The notes under the pieces were generated by a model. It did no database searches and was not told where the DNA came from. It saw only the letters and a program-made list of their open reading frames with translations. Positions 26,753-35,384 of a stretch of DNA of 64,000 bases are shown in pieces. Source of the DNA: an uncultured bacterium (GTDB lineage Bacteria > Bacillota > Clostridia > Lachnospirales > Lachnospiraceae); NCBI GenBank assembly GCA_947643595.1, contig CANRWP010000004.1, positions 19,643 to 83,642 of the forward strand. Direction: 5' to 3'. Both the position numbers and the translations under genes were made by a program. Position 1 is the stretch's first letter. Every line of letters begins with the position of its first letter.

Positions 26753-28030
26753 ATGAAATACCAGAAAGATACGATTTGCGTACAGTCCGGCTGGAAACCG
26801 GAGAACGGGCAGCCCAGGCTTATGCCTATCATACAGAGCACCACATTCAAATATGACAGTTCCGAACAGATGGGAAGACTCTTTGATCTGGAAGAGTCCG
26901 GTTATTTTTATACAAGACTGCAGAACCCTACCAACGATATGGCGGCGCAGAAGATTTGCGAGCTGGAGGGCGGTTTTGCGGCGATGCTGACGAGCTCCGG
27001 CCAGGCGGCCAACTATTATGCGGTATTCAATATCTGTGAGGCGGGAGATCACATCGTGATGTCCTCCACAGTCTATGGGGGCACCTTTAACCTGCTGACC
27101 TGTACGATGAAGAAGATGGGGATATCCTGCACCGTGGTGGATCCGGATGCGCCCAGAGAAGAATTGGAGAGGGCTTTCCGGGACAATACCAAATGCGTCT
27201 TCGCGGAGACGATCGCCAACCCGGCGCTGGTGGTGCTGGATATTGAAAAATTTGCGGCGCTCGCCCATGAACATCACTGTCCTTTGATCGTGGACAACAC
27301 ATTCGCGACTCCGATCCACTGTAATCCTTTTCAATGGGGAGCGGATATCGTAACCCATTCTACGACGAAATATATGGACGGACACGGCGCGACGGTGGGC
27401 GGCTGTATCGTGGATTCTGGCAATTTTGACTGGGCGGCTTATCCGGACAGATATCCGGGATTATGCACGCCGGACGAGTCCTACCATGGCATTGTCTACA
27501 CGGAAAAATTCGGCAAGGGCGCCTATATCACGAAGGCGACTTCCCAGCTGATGAGGGATCTTGGATCCATCCAGGCTCCGATGAACGCGTTTCTTCTGAA
27601 TCTGAGTCTGGAGACTCTGGCGCTGCGCATGGAGAGACACTGTGACAACGCGCTGAAAATAGCCCAGTTTCTGCAGGATCATGGGGAAGTGGCATGGGTA
27701 AATTACCCGGGGCTTCCCGGAAATAAATATTATGAGCTGGCCCGGAAATACATGCCGGACGGTTCCTGCGGGGTGATCGCTTTCGGTTTGAAGGGCGGAA
27801 GAACCGCCGCCGGCAAGATGATGGACAGGCTGAAGCTGGCAGTGATCGCCACACATGTGGCGGATTCCAAGACCTGTATGCTGCACCCGGCGAGTCATAC
27901 GCACAGACAGATGACGGACGAGCAGCTGGTGGAGGCGGGCGTGGCGCCTGACCTGATCCGACTTTCCGTCGGTATCGAGAACGCGGAGGATATTATTGCG
28001 GATCTCAGGCAGGCGATGGAATCGGAATGA
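26753..28030 (+). CDS. metY: O-acetylhomoserine sulfhydrylase-type PLP enzyme
   Basis: A 425-residue Cys/Met-metabolism PLP enzyme. The PLP-binding Lys is in THSTTKYMDGHG (Lys206); other signatures are YTRLQNPTND, SSGQAANYYAVFNI and DNTFATPIHCNPFQWGAD. Its length and the large C-terminal domain (HVADSKTCMLHPASHTHRQM) fit O-acetylhomoserine aminocarboxypropyltransferase, which makes homocysteine from O-acetylhomoserine and sulfide. Cystathionine gamma-synthase/lyase relatives are shorter, so they fit less well. Confidence 0.85.
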   Translation: MKYQKDTICVQSGWKPENGQPRLMPIIQSTTFKYDSSEQMGRLFDLEESGYFYTRLQNPTNDMAAQKICELEGGFAAMLTSSGQAANYYAVFNICEAGDHIVMSSTVYGGTFNLLTCTMKKMGISCTVVDPDAPREELERAFRDNTKCVFAETIANPALVVLDIEKFAALAHEHHCPLIVDNTFATPIHCNPFQWGADIVTHSTTKYMDGHGATVGGCIVDSGNFDWAAYPDRYPGLCTPDESYHGIVYTEKFGKGAYITKATSQLMRDLGSIQAPMNAFLLNLSLETLALRMERHCDNALKIAQFLQDHGEVAWVNYPGLPGNKYYELARKYMPDGSCGVIAFGLKGGRTAAGKMMDRLKLAVIATHVADSKTCMLHPASHTHRQMTDEQLVEAGVAPDLIRLSVGIENAEDIIADLRQAMESE

Positions 28031-28097
28031 TCTGTGGATCCTGTTTGACAAATGGCAGAATGGGCGATACGGACCCGGGATACGGAAAGGATAGAGA

Positions 28098-29069
28098 ATG
28101 GACAGACTTGCACTGGTAGTACCCTGTTACAATGAAGAGGCGGTAATGAAGATATCTTCCGAGGCGCTGCGGGGCGTGCTGCAGGATTTGATCGGGAAGA
28201 AGAAAATATCCGAGGACAGTTTTGTGCTCTTTGTGGATGATGGCAGCAAAGATAAGACCTGGGAGCTCATCGAGGAGGAGCACAGGCAGCATAAGAACAT
28301 AAAAGGCCTGAAGCTTGCGGGGAACGTGGGACATCAGTACGCACTGACGGCGGGGCTTTTCACAGCGAAGAACTGCAGCGATGTGACGGTCTCCATCGAT
28401 GCGGATCTGCAGGACGATGTGAGTGTGATTGAGGAGATGATCGATAAATTTCACGTCGGAAACGATATCGTGTACGGTGTGCGGAATGACCGCTCTTCCG
28501 ACTCTTTCTTTAAACGCTTTACGGCGCAGTCTTTCTATAAGATGATGGCTGTCATGGGCGTGAAAACCGTCTACAATCATGCGGACTTCCGACTGATGTC
28601 GAAGCGGGCCGTGGAACAGTTCTCAGAATACAGAGAATCCAATCTGTTTCTGCGGGGGATAATGCCTTTGATAGGGTATCAGACGGATTGTGTCTACTAC
28701 GAGAGAAAAGAGAGGGTGGCTGGCGAGTCGAAATATCCGCTAAAGAAGATGCTGGCGCTGGCTTTCAACGGTATCAGTTCTTTCAGCGTCAAGCCGATCA
28801 GTCTGATCACGACGTTAGGGATCATCATTATCTGCATGTGTTTTCTGGCTGCTGCCTATGCGCTGTGGAGTTATTTTACCGGTCATGTGACGGCGGGATG
28901 GACCTCGCTCATTCTGTCCATCTGGTTTTTAGGCGGTGTGCAGCTTGTCAGCATTGGGTTGATCGGGCAGTATATCGGCAAAATTTACATCGAAGTGAAA
29001 CAGCGGCCGAGGTACAATATAGAAACTTTTTTAGGGGAAACCGATGAATCTGAGAAAAAGTATATTTAG
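28098..29069 (+). CDS. GT2-family polyprenyl-phosphate glycosyltransferase (GtrB/DPM1-like)
   Basis: A 323-residue protein. The GT-A domain starts LALVVPCYNEE, with VDDGSKDKTW and SIDADLQDD as nucleotide- and metal-binding motifs (about residues 47-105). Two C-terminal transmembrane helices follow (about 235-260 and 270-295), as in GtrB. Such enzymes load a sugar onto undecaprenyl phosphate. Its end overlaps the next gene by 26 bp, indicating that the two proteins are made together. Confidence 0.9.
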   Translation: MDRLALVVPCYNEEAVMKISSEALRGVLQDLIGKKKISEDSFVLFVDDGSKDKTWELIEEEHRQHKNIKGLKLAGNVGHQYALTAGLFTAKNCSDVTVSIDADLQDDVSVIEEMIDKFHVGNDIVYGVRNDRSSDSFFKRFTAQSFYKMMAVMGVKTVYNHADFRLMSKRAVEQFSEYRESNLFLRGIMPLIGYQTDCVYYERKERVAGESKYPLKKMLALAFNGISSFSVKPISLITTLGIIIICMCFLAAAYALWSYFTGHVTAGWTSLILSIWFLGGVQLVSIGLIGQYIGKIYIEVKQRPRYNIETFLGETDESEKKYI

Positions 29070-30519
29070 CTATATAGTGTGGGCGGCCTTTGCGCCGCTT
29101 TGCTGCATCGGAATCGTTTTTGCTCTGAGCGCGGCGGGAGTCAGAGATATACTGGGGTGGCCTCTCGCCGCCGTCAATGGCGGCGTATGCGCATATCTTC
29201 TGTTTATTGTGGCAGTCTTTCTTGCACTTCGAACCATCTGCAGCGAAATACATAGACATATAAAAAACGGACAGAGAGTGAAGATGATGCTTTCCGTTAT
29301 TCTGCCGGTACTTATTCTGGTCGGTGTGGTCGTCTATCTTGTGCTCTATCTGATGTACCGTGTGCCGCTCACGCTGGAGGACGACAGTTTTTACAGGCAG
29401 GCGATCGTCTCCGCGGGGAACAGCGTGCCTTTTTCCGTGCACGGGACAAGTTTTCTGTATCCTTCTCTGCTCCATGTGATGCTCCTTATTTTTGGCAATA
29501 CGCCTTTTGCCGGCGTAGTGCTGCAGATCGTTCTGTTTTTTATCTGTCTGCTGTTTTTGTATATCGGGATGCAGGCTTTTATCGGTGTGATCCCGGCGTC
29601 GGTCTCTATGGCGGCCTTTGCCTTTCTGCCGGTTTCCCTGAGATATGTATTTTCTCTCACCCCGGAACTGTTTTATCTGTCTCTGTACCTGATCGGTTTT
29701 GGACTTGCGGGGACTCTGTACGGAAAGTTCAGGCAAAACGGTTCCTCCTCCGCGCAGAATGTCGGGGCGCTGTTTCTCGGCTTTTATGTCGGGTTTTTAA
29801 TCTATCTCGATATTTACAGTATCTCCCTGTATTTTTTCCTGGCGATGCTGTATTCGGTGGACAAAGAAAAAAGAAAACAGGCTGTTGTCTCCAATATTTT
29901 AGCACTGCTCGGCGGAGCTGTAGGCTTTCTTTTATCCGTCATCGCTGCCTCTTATTCCCAGAGTATGACTTTTTCAGGGTACCTGGAAGGGCTTTGGACA
30001 TTTTATACAAAGAATGCAGAATTTGAGATCGCGTCTGTGGAGAACGTTTTGCTCATGCCGGATACCGCCTTTGCCTGTTCCCTGTTGTTGATCTCTCTGG
30101 CCTTTTTTCTGATTCCCGCATTTTTTGTAGGGAGGAAAATGCAAAGCAGTGCCTTGATCCTGAATTTATTCCTGGTATATTGCCTGTCCGTTTTTTCCAC
30201 TCCGCCCAGGAATATGCAGATGGTCATGACTTTGGCGTGGTGTATTCTGGCCGGGGCAGGAGTGTATGGGGTTATCCGGAAGCCGGAACCGCAGACAGTG
30301 GAGGAAGATGTGATATCGGAAGATACGGAAAGGAAAGAAATGGATAAAATAGAAGAAAAAGAGGAGCAGAAAACGCCTGCTCCCGGGGAACCGCTACCCA
30401 ATCCATTGCCCGTGCCCAAAAAGAAGCCTCGTCCGGCGGCCGATTTTGGATATCAGGTAAAAGAAACGGATATGAAGTTTGATATTGAGACAGCAGAGGG
30501 AGACGACTTTGACGTGTAG
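29044..30519 (+). CDS. Polytopic membrane protein, likely partner of the GT2 enzyme
   Basis: A 491-residue protein with about 10-11 transmembrane helices over the first 400 residues and a charged, Glu/Lys/Pro-rich cytosolic tail (about 405-491). An acidic extracytoplasmic loop after the third or fourth helix (LTLEDDSFYRQAIVSAGNS) resembles the first loop of GT-C glycosyltransferases, which use lipid-linked sugars. With a GtrB-like neighbour and a 26-bp overlap, transfer of the flipped sugar to a surface polymer is inferred. I do not recognise the exact family. Confidence 0.7.
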   Translation: MNLRKSIFSYIVWAAFAPLCCIGIVFALSAAGVRDILGWPLAAVNGGVCAYLLFIVAVFLALRTICSEIHRHIKNGQRVKMMLSVILPVLILVGVVVYLVLYLMYRVPLTLEDDSFYRQAIVSAGNSVPFSVHGTSFLYPSLLHVMLLIFGNTPFAGVVLQIVLFFICLLFLYIGMQAFIGVIPASVSMAAFAFLPVSLRYVFSLTPELFYLSLYLIGFGLAGTLYGKFRQNGSSSAQNVGALFLGFYVGFLIYLDIYSISLYFFLAMLYSVDKEKRKQAVVSNILALLGGAVGFLLSVIAASYSQSMTFSGYLEGLWTFYTKNAEFEIASVENVLLMPDTAFACSLLLISLAFFLIPAFFVGRKMQSSALILNLFLVYCLSVFSTPPRNMQMVMTLAWCILAGAGVYGVIRKPEPQTVEEDVISEDTERKEMDKIEEKEEQKTPAPGEPLPNPLPVPKKKPRPAADFGYQVKETDMKFDIETAEGDDFDV

Positions 30520-30521
30520 CA

Positions 30522-31253
30522 TTATTTTTTCTGTTTTTCGATCCGTCTCTGCAGTTCTGTCATCGCCTCTTTGAGGCCGCCGACTTCGTCTATAATGCCT
30601 TCCTCCACAGCCTCGGAACCCTCCAGGATGGTTCCCACATCCTTGGTCAGCATCTTGGTCTCCATCATCAGATCCTCAAACCGTTCCTTGGTGATGCCGG
30701 AGTGATGGGCCACAAACCAGCTGATGCGGGCCTGCATCTGCTTGAAATAGTCAAAGGTCTGTTTTGCGCCGATCACCGTGCCGTTCATGCGCACCGGGTG
30801 GACGACCATTGTGCCGGTGGGGACAATGAAGGAATAGTCCGTGCTGACGGCGATCGGTACGCCGATGGAGTGGGACCCGCCCAGAACAAGGGACACCGTT
30901 GGTTTGCTGATGGATGCGATCAGCTCCGCGATGGCCAGCCCTGCCTCCACGTCGCCGCCCATTGTATGCAGCAAAAACAACAGGCCGTCGATGTTTTCAT
31001 CGTCCTCCGCAGCCGCCAGTTTCGGCAGGATGTGCTCGTACTTTGTCGTTTTGGAGTTGCTGCCCAGGTTGTCGTGGCCCTCGATTTCGCCGATGATCGT
31101 GATCAGCTGGATATGGTTTTTCTTTTTGTTCTTATCCAGGATCAGCTGTCCGCTCTCCTTGATTTCTTCGCGTGTATCTTCCTGTTTTTTGCTTTTATCG
31201 TCGCTCATGCGGTGTGCCTCCTGATTTTTTTTATGATTTTTTTTATTGCTCAC
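30522..31253 (-). CDS. ClpP-related serine protease (TepA/YmfB-like)
   Basis: A 243-residue cytosolic protease of the ClpP/crotonase fold. The catalytic triad is visible: Ser129 in GGSHSIGVPIAV, His152 in TMVVHPVRMNG and Asp in MLTKDVGTILEG. A Lys/Glu-rich N-terminal extension of about 45 residues precedes the core, and no ClpX-type gene is nearby. The family includes Bacillus TepA. Two in-frame starts each have a strong ribosome site: GTG 31253 (AAAGGAGG) and ATG 31208 (AGGAGG), giving 243 or 228 residues. It converges with the membrane protein gene, 2 bases apart. Confidence 0.85.
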   Translation of the reverse strand: MSNKKNHKKNQEAHRMSDDKSKKQEDTREEIKESGQLILDKNKKKNHIQLITIIGEIEGHDNLGSNSKTTKYEHILPKLAAAEDDENIDGLLFLLHTMGGDVEAGLAIAELIASISKPTVSLVLGGSHSIGVPIAVSTDYSFIVPTGTMVVHPVRMNGTVIGAKQTFDYFKQMQARISWFVAHHSGITKERFEDLMMETKMLTKDVGTILEGSEAVEEGIIDEVGGLKEAMTELQRRIEKQKK

Positions 31254-31338
31254 GCGGTGGATTCCTCCTTTACAAAAGCTTTTATGCGGTTTGCTTTAGG
31301 ATGTGTAAAGGGGTGAAAATTATACATTTGAATGAGTA

Positions 31339-31367
31339 TTGAATCCGTAGAATATCTGTGGTAGAAT
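31339..31367 (+). promoter_or_regulatory. SigA-type promoter for gltX
   Basis: TTGAAT (31339-31344) and TAGAAT (31362-31367) are 17 bp apart, about 80 bases before the gltX ATG. I see no T-box or riboswitch in the leader. Confidence 0.6.
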
Positions 31368-31449
31368 CAGAGGAAGCATTATAACGGTCACATTGATTAC
31401 AGAGTTTATTTTATTAAAATGCTATATATAGACAAAGGAGCACAGCACA

Positions 31450-32907
31450 ATGAAAATAAGAACAAGATTTGCGCCAAGCCCCACAGGGCGGATGCATGTG
31501 GGCAATCTGAGAACGGCGCTGTACGCCTATCTGATTGCCAAACACGAGGGCGGAGATTTTATTCTCCGCATAGAGGACACCGATCAGGAGCGGCTGGTGG
31601 AGGGCGCTGTGGATATTATCTACAGGACGCTCGAAAAAACAGGGCTTGTGCATGATGAAGGGCCGGACAAGGACGGGGGCGTCGGCCCCTACGTTCAGAG
31701 CGAGCGGCAAAAGAGCGGTCTCTATCTGGAGTACGCGAAGAAACTGGTGGAAAAGGGCGAAGCGTACTATTGTTTCTGCGATAAGGAGCGGCTCGCGGGA
31801 CTCACAAGGACCGTGGCGGGCAAGGAGATCAACATCTATGACAAGCACTGCCTTTCCCTGAGCAGAGAGGAAGTGGAGGAGAAGCTTGCGGCGGGAGTTC
31901 CCTATGTGATCAGGCAGAACAATCCCACAGACGGGAAGACAGTTTTTCATGATGAGATCTACGGGGATATCGCGGTGGAGAACACGGAGCTCGACGATAT
32001 GATCCTGATCAAATCCGACGGCTATCCAACCTACAATTTCGCCAATGTGGTGGACGACCATCTGATGGGCATCACCCATGTGGTGCGGGGGAATGAATAT
32101 CTCTCCTCCTCCCCGAAGTACAACAGGCTCTACGAAGCCTTCGGCTGGGAGGTGCCTGTGTACGTGCACTGCCCGCTGATCACGGATGAGGCGCACAACA
32201 AGCTGTCCAAGCGCTGCGGGCATTCTTCCTACGAGGACCTGATCGAGCAGGGATTTCTGACCGAGGCGGTGGTGAACTTTGTGGCGCTGCTCGGATGGAG
32301 CCCTTCGGATAACCGGGAGATCTTTACCTTAGAGGAGTTGACGGAGGCGTTTGACTACCGTCATATGTCCAAATCTCCGGCGGTATTCGACTATACGAAA
32401 TTGAAATGGATGAACGGCGAGTACATCAAGCAGATGGACTTTGACCGGTTTTACGAGATGGCGGAGCCATTCTTGAAGGACACCATCAAAAAGCCTCTGG
32501 ATCTGAAAAAGATCGCGGAGATGGTGAAGACAAGGATCGAGGTGTTCCCGGATATCCCGGCGCTGATCGACTTTTTTGAGGCGCTGCCGCAGTACGATCC
32601 TGCAATGTACACCCACAAGAAGATGAAGACCACAGCTCAGTCTTCTTTAGAGGTATTGAAAGAACTTCTTCCTGTCCTGGAAAAACAGGAAGATTACAGC
32701 AATGATGCGCTGTATCAGACACTCTGTGATTTCGCGGCAAAGAAAGGCAGCAAGAACGGCTATGTACTCTGGCCGGTCCGCACTGCGGTTTCCGGCAGGC
32801 AGATGACGCCGGCGGGCGCTACGGAGATCATGGAAATTCTCGGAAAGGAAGAATCTTTGTCCCGGATCAAAGCGGGGATAGAGCTTCTGACGCAGGCGTT
32901 ATCCTGA
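31450..32907 (+). CDS. gltX: Glutamyl-tRNA synthetase
   Basis: A 485-residue class I synthetase that charges tRNA-Glu. The HIGH-type motif is in [18 protein letters not shown] (residues 6-23) and the KMSKS-type motif in [12 protein letters not shown] (about 251). Length and helical C-terminal anticodon domain are normal. AAAGGAG lies 10 bases before ATG 31450. Its TGA overlaps the CTG that probably starts the helicase gene. Confidence 0.97.
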   Translation: MKIRTRFAPSPTGRMHVGNLRTALYAYLIAKHEGGDFILRIEDTDQERLVEGAVDIIYRTLEKTGLVHDEGPDKDGGVGPYVQSERQKSGLYLEYAKKLVEKGEAYYCFCDKERLAGLTRTVAGKEINIYDKHCLSLSREEVEEKLAAGVPYVIRQNNPTDGKTVFHDEIYGDIAVENTELDDMILIKSDGYPTYNFANVVDDHLMGITHVVRGNEYLSSSPKYNRLYEAFGWEVPVYVHCPLITDEAHNKLSKRCGHSSYEDLIEQGFLTEAVVNFVALLGWSPSDNREIFTLEELTEAFDYRHMSKSPAVFDYTKLKWMNGEYIKQMDFDRFYEMAEPFLKDTIKKPLDLKKIAEMVKTRIEVFPDIPALIDFFEALPQYDPAMYTHKKMKTTAQSSLEVLKELLPVLEKQEDYSNDALYQTLCDFAAKKGSKNGYVLWPVRTAVSGRQMTPAGATEIMEILGKEESLSRIKAGIELLTQALS

Positions 32908-34826
32908 CACAGTATTCCCTGTCCAGCAAGCCGGACAGTGCGGGCAATCCGCAGCAGCAAAAGGCGATCACACACGGAGCCGGTCCCATGATGGTACTCG
33001 CGGGACCAGGCTCCGGGAAAACCTTTGTGCTGACAAGAAGAATCACACATCTGATCAACACGCATCATATCAACCCATCGGAAATTCTGGTGATCACCTT
33101 CACAAAAGCAGCGGCGGGAGAAATGCAGCAGCGTTTTCTATCACTCTGTGAAGGGGAACATCCGCCGGTGACTTTCGGCACTTTCCACGCCGTCTTTTAT
33201 TCGATTCTTAAAGAAACATCACGCTGCCGCGCCGGCAGCATCTTATCCGAAGCGGAAAAGAAAAAAGTACTTCGAGACATTATCCGGAAAAACAGGTACG
33301 ATATCAGTCCGAACGCGGATATGCTGGAAGAGATCCTCGCAGATATCGGCAGATATCAGAACTTTTCGGAAAGTTCTTTTGAAAAGCACGATGAAAATAT
33401 AAATTTTATACCACAAAATATTTCCCCGGAACTGTTCCGCAATTTGTACCAAGATTTCGTACATACAAAGGATATTCTGGGAAAAATCGATTTTGATGAT
33501 ATGGCGTTAAAATGCCGGGAACTGTTTCAGGAAAGACCGGATATTTTGAAGCGCTATCAGGCGAGATACCGCTATCTTCTGATCGACGAATTCCAGGATA
33601 TCGCCCCCATACAGTATCATCTGATTCAGCTTCTCGCTGCGCCGGAGAACAATATATTTATTGTGGGGGACGACGATCAGTCTATTTATGGTTTTAGAGG
33701 AGCAAAACCGGATATTATGCGCAATTTTCCAAAGGATTATCCGGATGCCGAAATCGTTGCCCTGCAGATAAACTATCGCAGCACTCCGCAGGTGGTCTCC
33801 TCGGCGGGAAAGCTGATCTCACATAATCGAAATCGCTTTCCCAAGGAGATTCTTTCTGCCGGTGAGTCCGGAGAGCCCCTCCGCATCGAAAAATTCGAAC
33901 ACAGCAGCAAAATGGAAGAGGAGTTGTTCCGCAGTTTATTGCGGGAAAAGAAGGCAGGAAAATTGGCAGACTGCGCTGTGATCAGCAGAACTTCCTCCTG
34001 CTTTCCGATTCTCTCTGAGAAGCTTCGCCAGGCAGGGATTCCCTGTGGCTTCCGGGAGAAGGTGAAGAGCATTTATGAACATGAGATCGTGTATGATCTG
34101 TTCGCCTACCTGGAATTTTGTGTGACGCCTCCGAAGGAAAGAAGCAGGAGCCAGTTTTTCCGGTTTATGAACAGGCCGCTTCGGTATATCAGCAGGGAGG
34201 CAGTAAATGAAATCGCTGATTTGGGACATCTGATCCGCTTTTATCGGGGAAAACCTGCCATGCAGGAAACGGTGATAAAGTTGAAAGAGGATCTGGATAG
34301 GATGCGCGCGATGCCTGTCTTTCTGGCTGTCAACTATATCCGCAAAGGTATGGGCTACGATGCCTGGCTTCTGGAGCGGTTCGGAGAAAAAGGCACGCAC
34401 AGTGACGACGAGAGCGGCAATATCATGGAGTTTGCGGATATGATACAGAACTCCGCTAAAGGGTGCCGAAATCTTTCGCAGTGGAAAGCGGTGATAGAGG
34501 AGCGAAAGAAAGAGGAGCAGGATCATAAGCTGAGCCTTCAGGATGATGCGCCGAAAGAAAACGTCACTTTGATGACCATGCACGGTTCCAAGGGGCTTGA
34601 ATACGATAAAGTTTTTATAGTAAACTGTAATGAGGGAATCACGCCACACAGGAAAGCCCGAAGCGAGGAGGAGATCGAGGAGGAGCGCCGGATGTTTTAT
34701 GTGGCGATGACAAGAGCTAAGAAGGAACTGACTTTGTTTTATATCGACTGCCAAAAAAAATCAGAAAAGGAAGACGACACATCAAAAACAATGCCGCCTT
34801 CCAGGTTTTTGAAAGAGATTGTCTGA
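32904..34826 (+). CDS. UvrD/PcrA-type superfamily 1 DNA helicase
   Basis: About 640 residues. SF1 motifs occur in order: Q motif [13 protein letters not shown], Walker [16 protein letters not shown] (motif II), [13 protein letters not shown] (III), YRSTP (IV), [16 protein letters not shown] (V) and [12 protein letters not shown] (VI). The Q motif lies upstream of the first ATG (32988), so translation must start earlier. No ATG, GTG or TTG exists in frame back into gltX; CTG 32904, overlapping the gltX stop as CTGA, is my choice. It unwinds DNA in repair or replication; at about 640 residues it is shorter than PcrA (about 720-750). Confidence 0.85.
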   Translation: MTQYSLSSKPDSAGNPQQQKAITHGAGPMMVLAGPGSGKTFVLTRRITHLINTHHINPSEILVITFTKAAAGEMQQRFLSLCEGEHPPVTFGTFHAVFYSILKETSRCRAGSILSEAEKKKVLRDIIRKNRYDISPNADMLEEILADIGRYQNFSESSFEKHDENINFIPQNISPELFRNLYQDFVHTKDILGKIDFDDMALKCRELFQERPDILKRYQARYRYLLIDEFQDIAPIQYHLIQLLAAPENNIFIVGDDDQSIYGFRGAKPDIMRNFPKDYPDAEIVALQINYRSTPQVVSSAGKLISHNRNRFPKEILSAGESGEPLRIEKFEHSSKMEEELFRSLLREKKAGKLADCAVISRTSSCFPILSEKLRQAGIPCGFREKVKSIYEHEIVYDLFAYLEFCVTPPKERSRSQFFRFMNRPLRYISREAVNEIADLGHLIRFYRGKPAMQETVIKLKEDLDRMRAMPVFLAVNYIRKGMGYDAWLLERFGEKGTHSDDESGNIMEFADMIQNSAKGCRNLSQWKAVIEERKKEEQDHKLSLQDDAPKENVTLMTMHGSKGLEYDKVFIVNCNEGITPHRKARSEEEIEEERRMFYVAMTRAKKELTLFYIDCQKKSEKEDDTSKTMPPSRFLKEIV

Positions 34827-34849
34827 TAGATTGCATCAGCTGTTTTTCG

Positions 34850-35185
34850 TCAAAGCATCTCATCGAATTCGCAGCTGTCCAGGTATTCATCAAAAGCGTC
34901 GGATGCCTGTTCATATTCCTCGTCGTCCTCAATATAACGCAGTATTGGTTCTTCATTCGGATCGTCCGGATTTTCCGAGTAGCCGTAGATCCAGACAGAG
35001 CCCTCCGCATTGTCTTTATTTTTATCTAAGGGGAGCAGAGCGATGTAATCCTTTTCGCCGACGGAAAAGATCGTGACAACGGAACAGGTTACCGTACCCT
35101 CGTCCAGTTCGAGATCTACGGTCATTTCCTCCTGGGCCATATTTCTGTCGGGTTCAGTTATGATCTCGTGTTTTTCATTTTTCAT
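34850..35185 (-). CDS. DUF1292-family protein
   Basis: A 111-residue acidic protein of the DUF1292 (YrzB-like) family: a small beta domain (MTVDLELDEGTVTCSVVTIFSVGEKDYIALLPLD) and a YRYIEDDEEYE-type acidic tail (ILRYIEDDEEYEQASDAFDEYL). Function unknown; widespread in Firmicutes. GCGAGGG precedes the ATG; MAQEEM at 35140 is an alternative start. Its end lies 23 bases from the convergent helicase stop. Confidence 0.85.
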   Translation of the reverse strand: MKNEKHEIITEPDRNMAQEEMTVDLELDEGTVTCSVVTIFSVGEKDYIALLPLDKNKDNAEGSVWIYGYSENPDDPNEEPILRYIEDDEEYEQASDAFDEYLDSCEFDEML

Positions 35186-35384
35186 GATTTGCCCTCGCTT
35201 TCGTGGTGTTTTTTTCCCTATATTTGTCGCCGAATATATTATAAACTATTTTTGACGGATACACAATTGTGAAAACATTTTATGAAAAATCTCCCCATAG
35301 GAACAGAATTGTGGTATAATAACCGCAGTAGAAAAGAGATTTGTTTTTGAGACCTGAAACCAGCATACAACACAGGAAAACTAT

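Noticed and set aside
31368..31449. T-box leader before gltX
   Set aside because: I found no T-box sequence, specifier or antiterminator hairpin here or before trpS and thrC.
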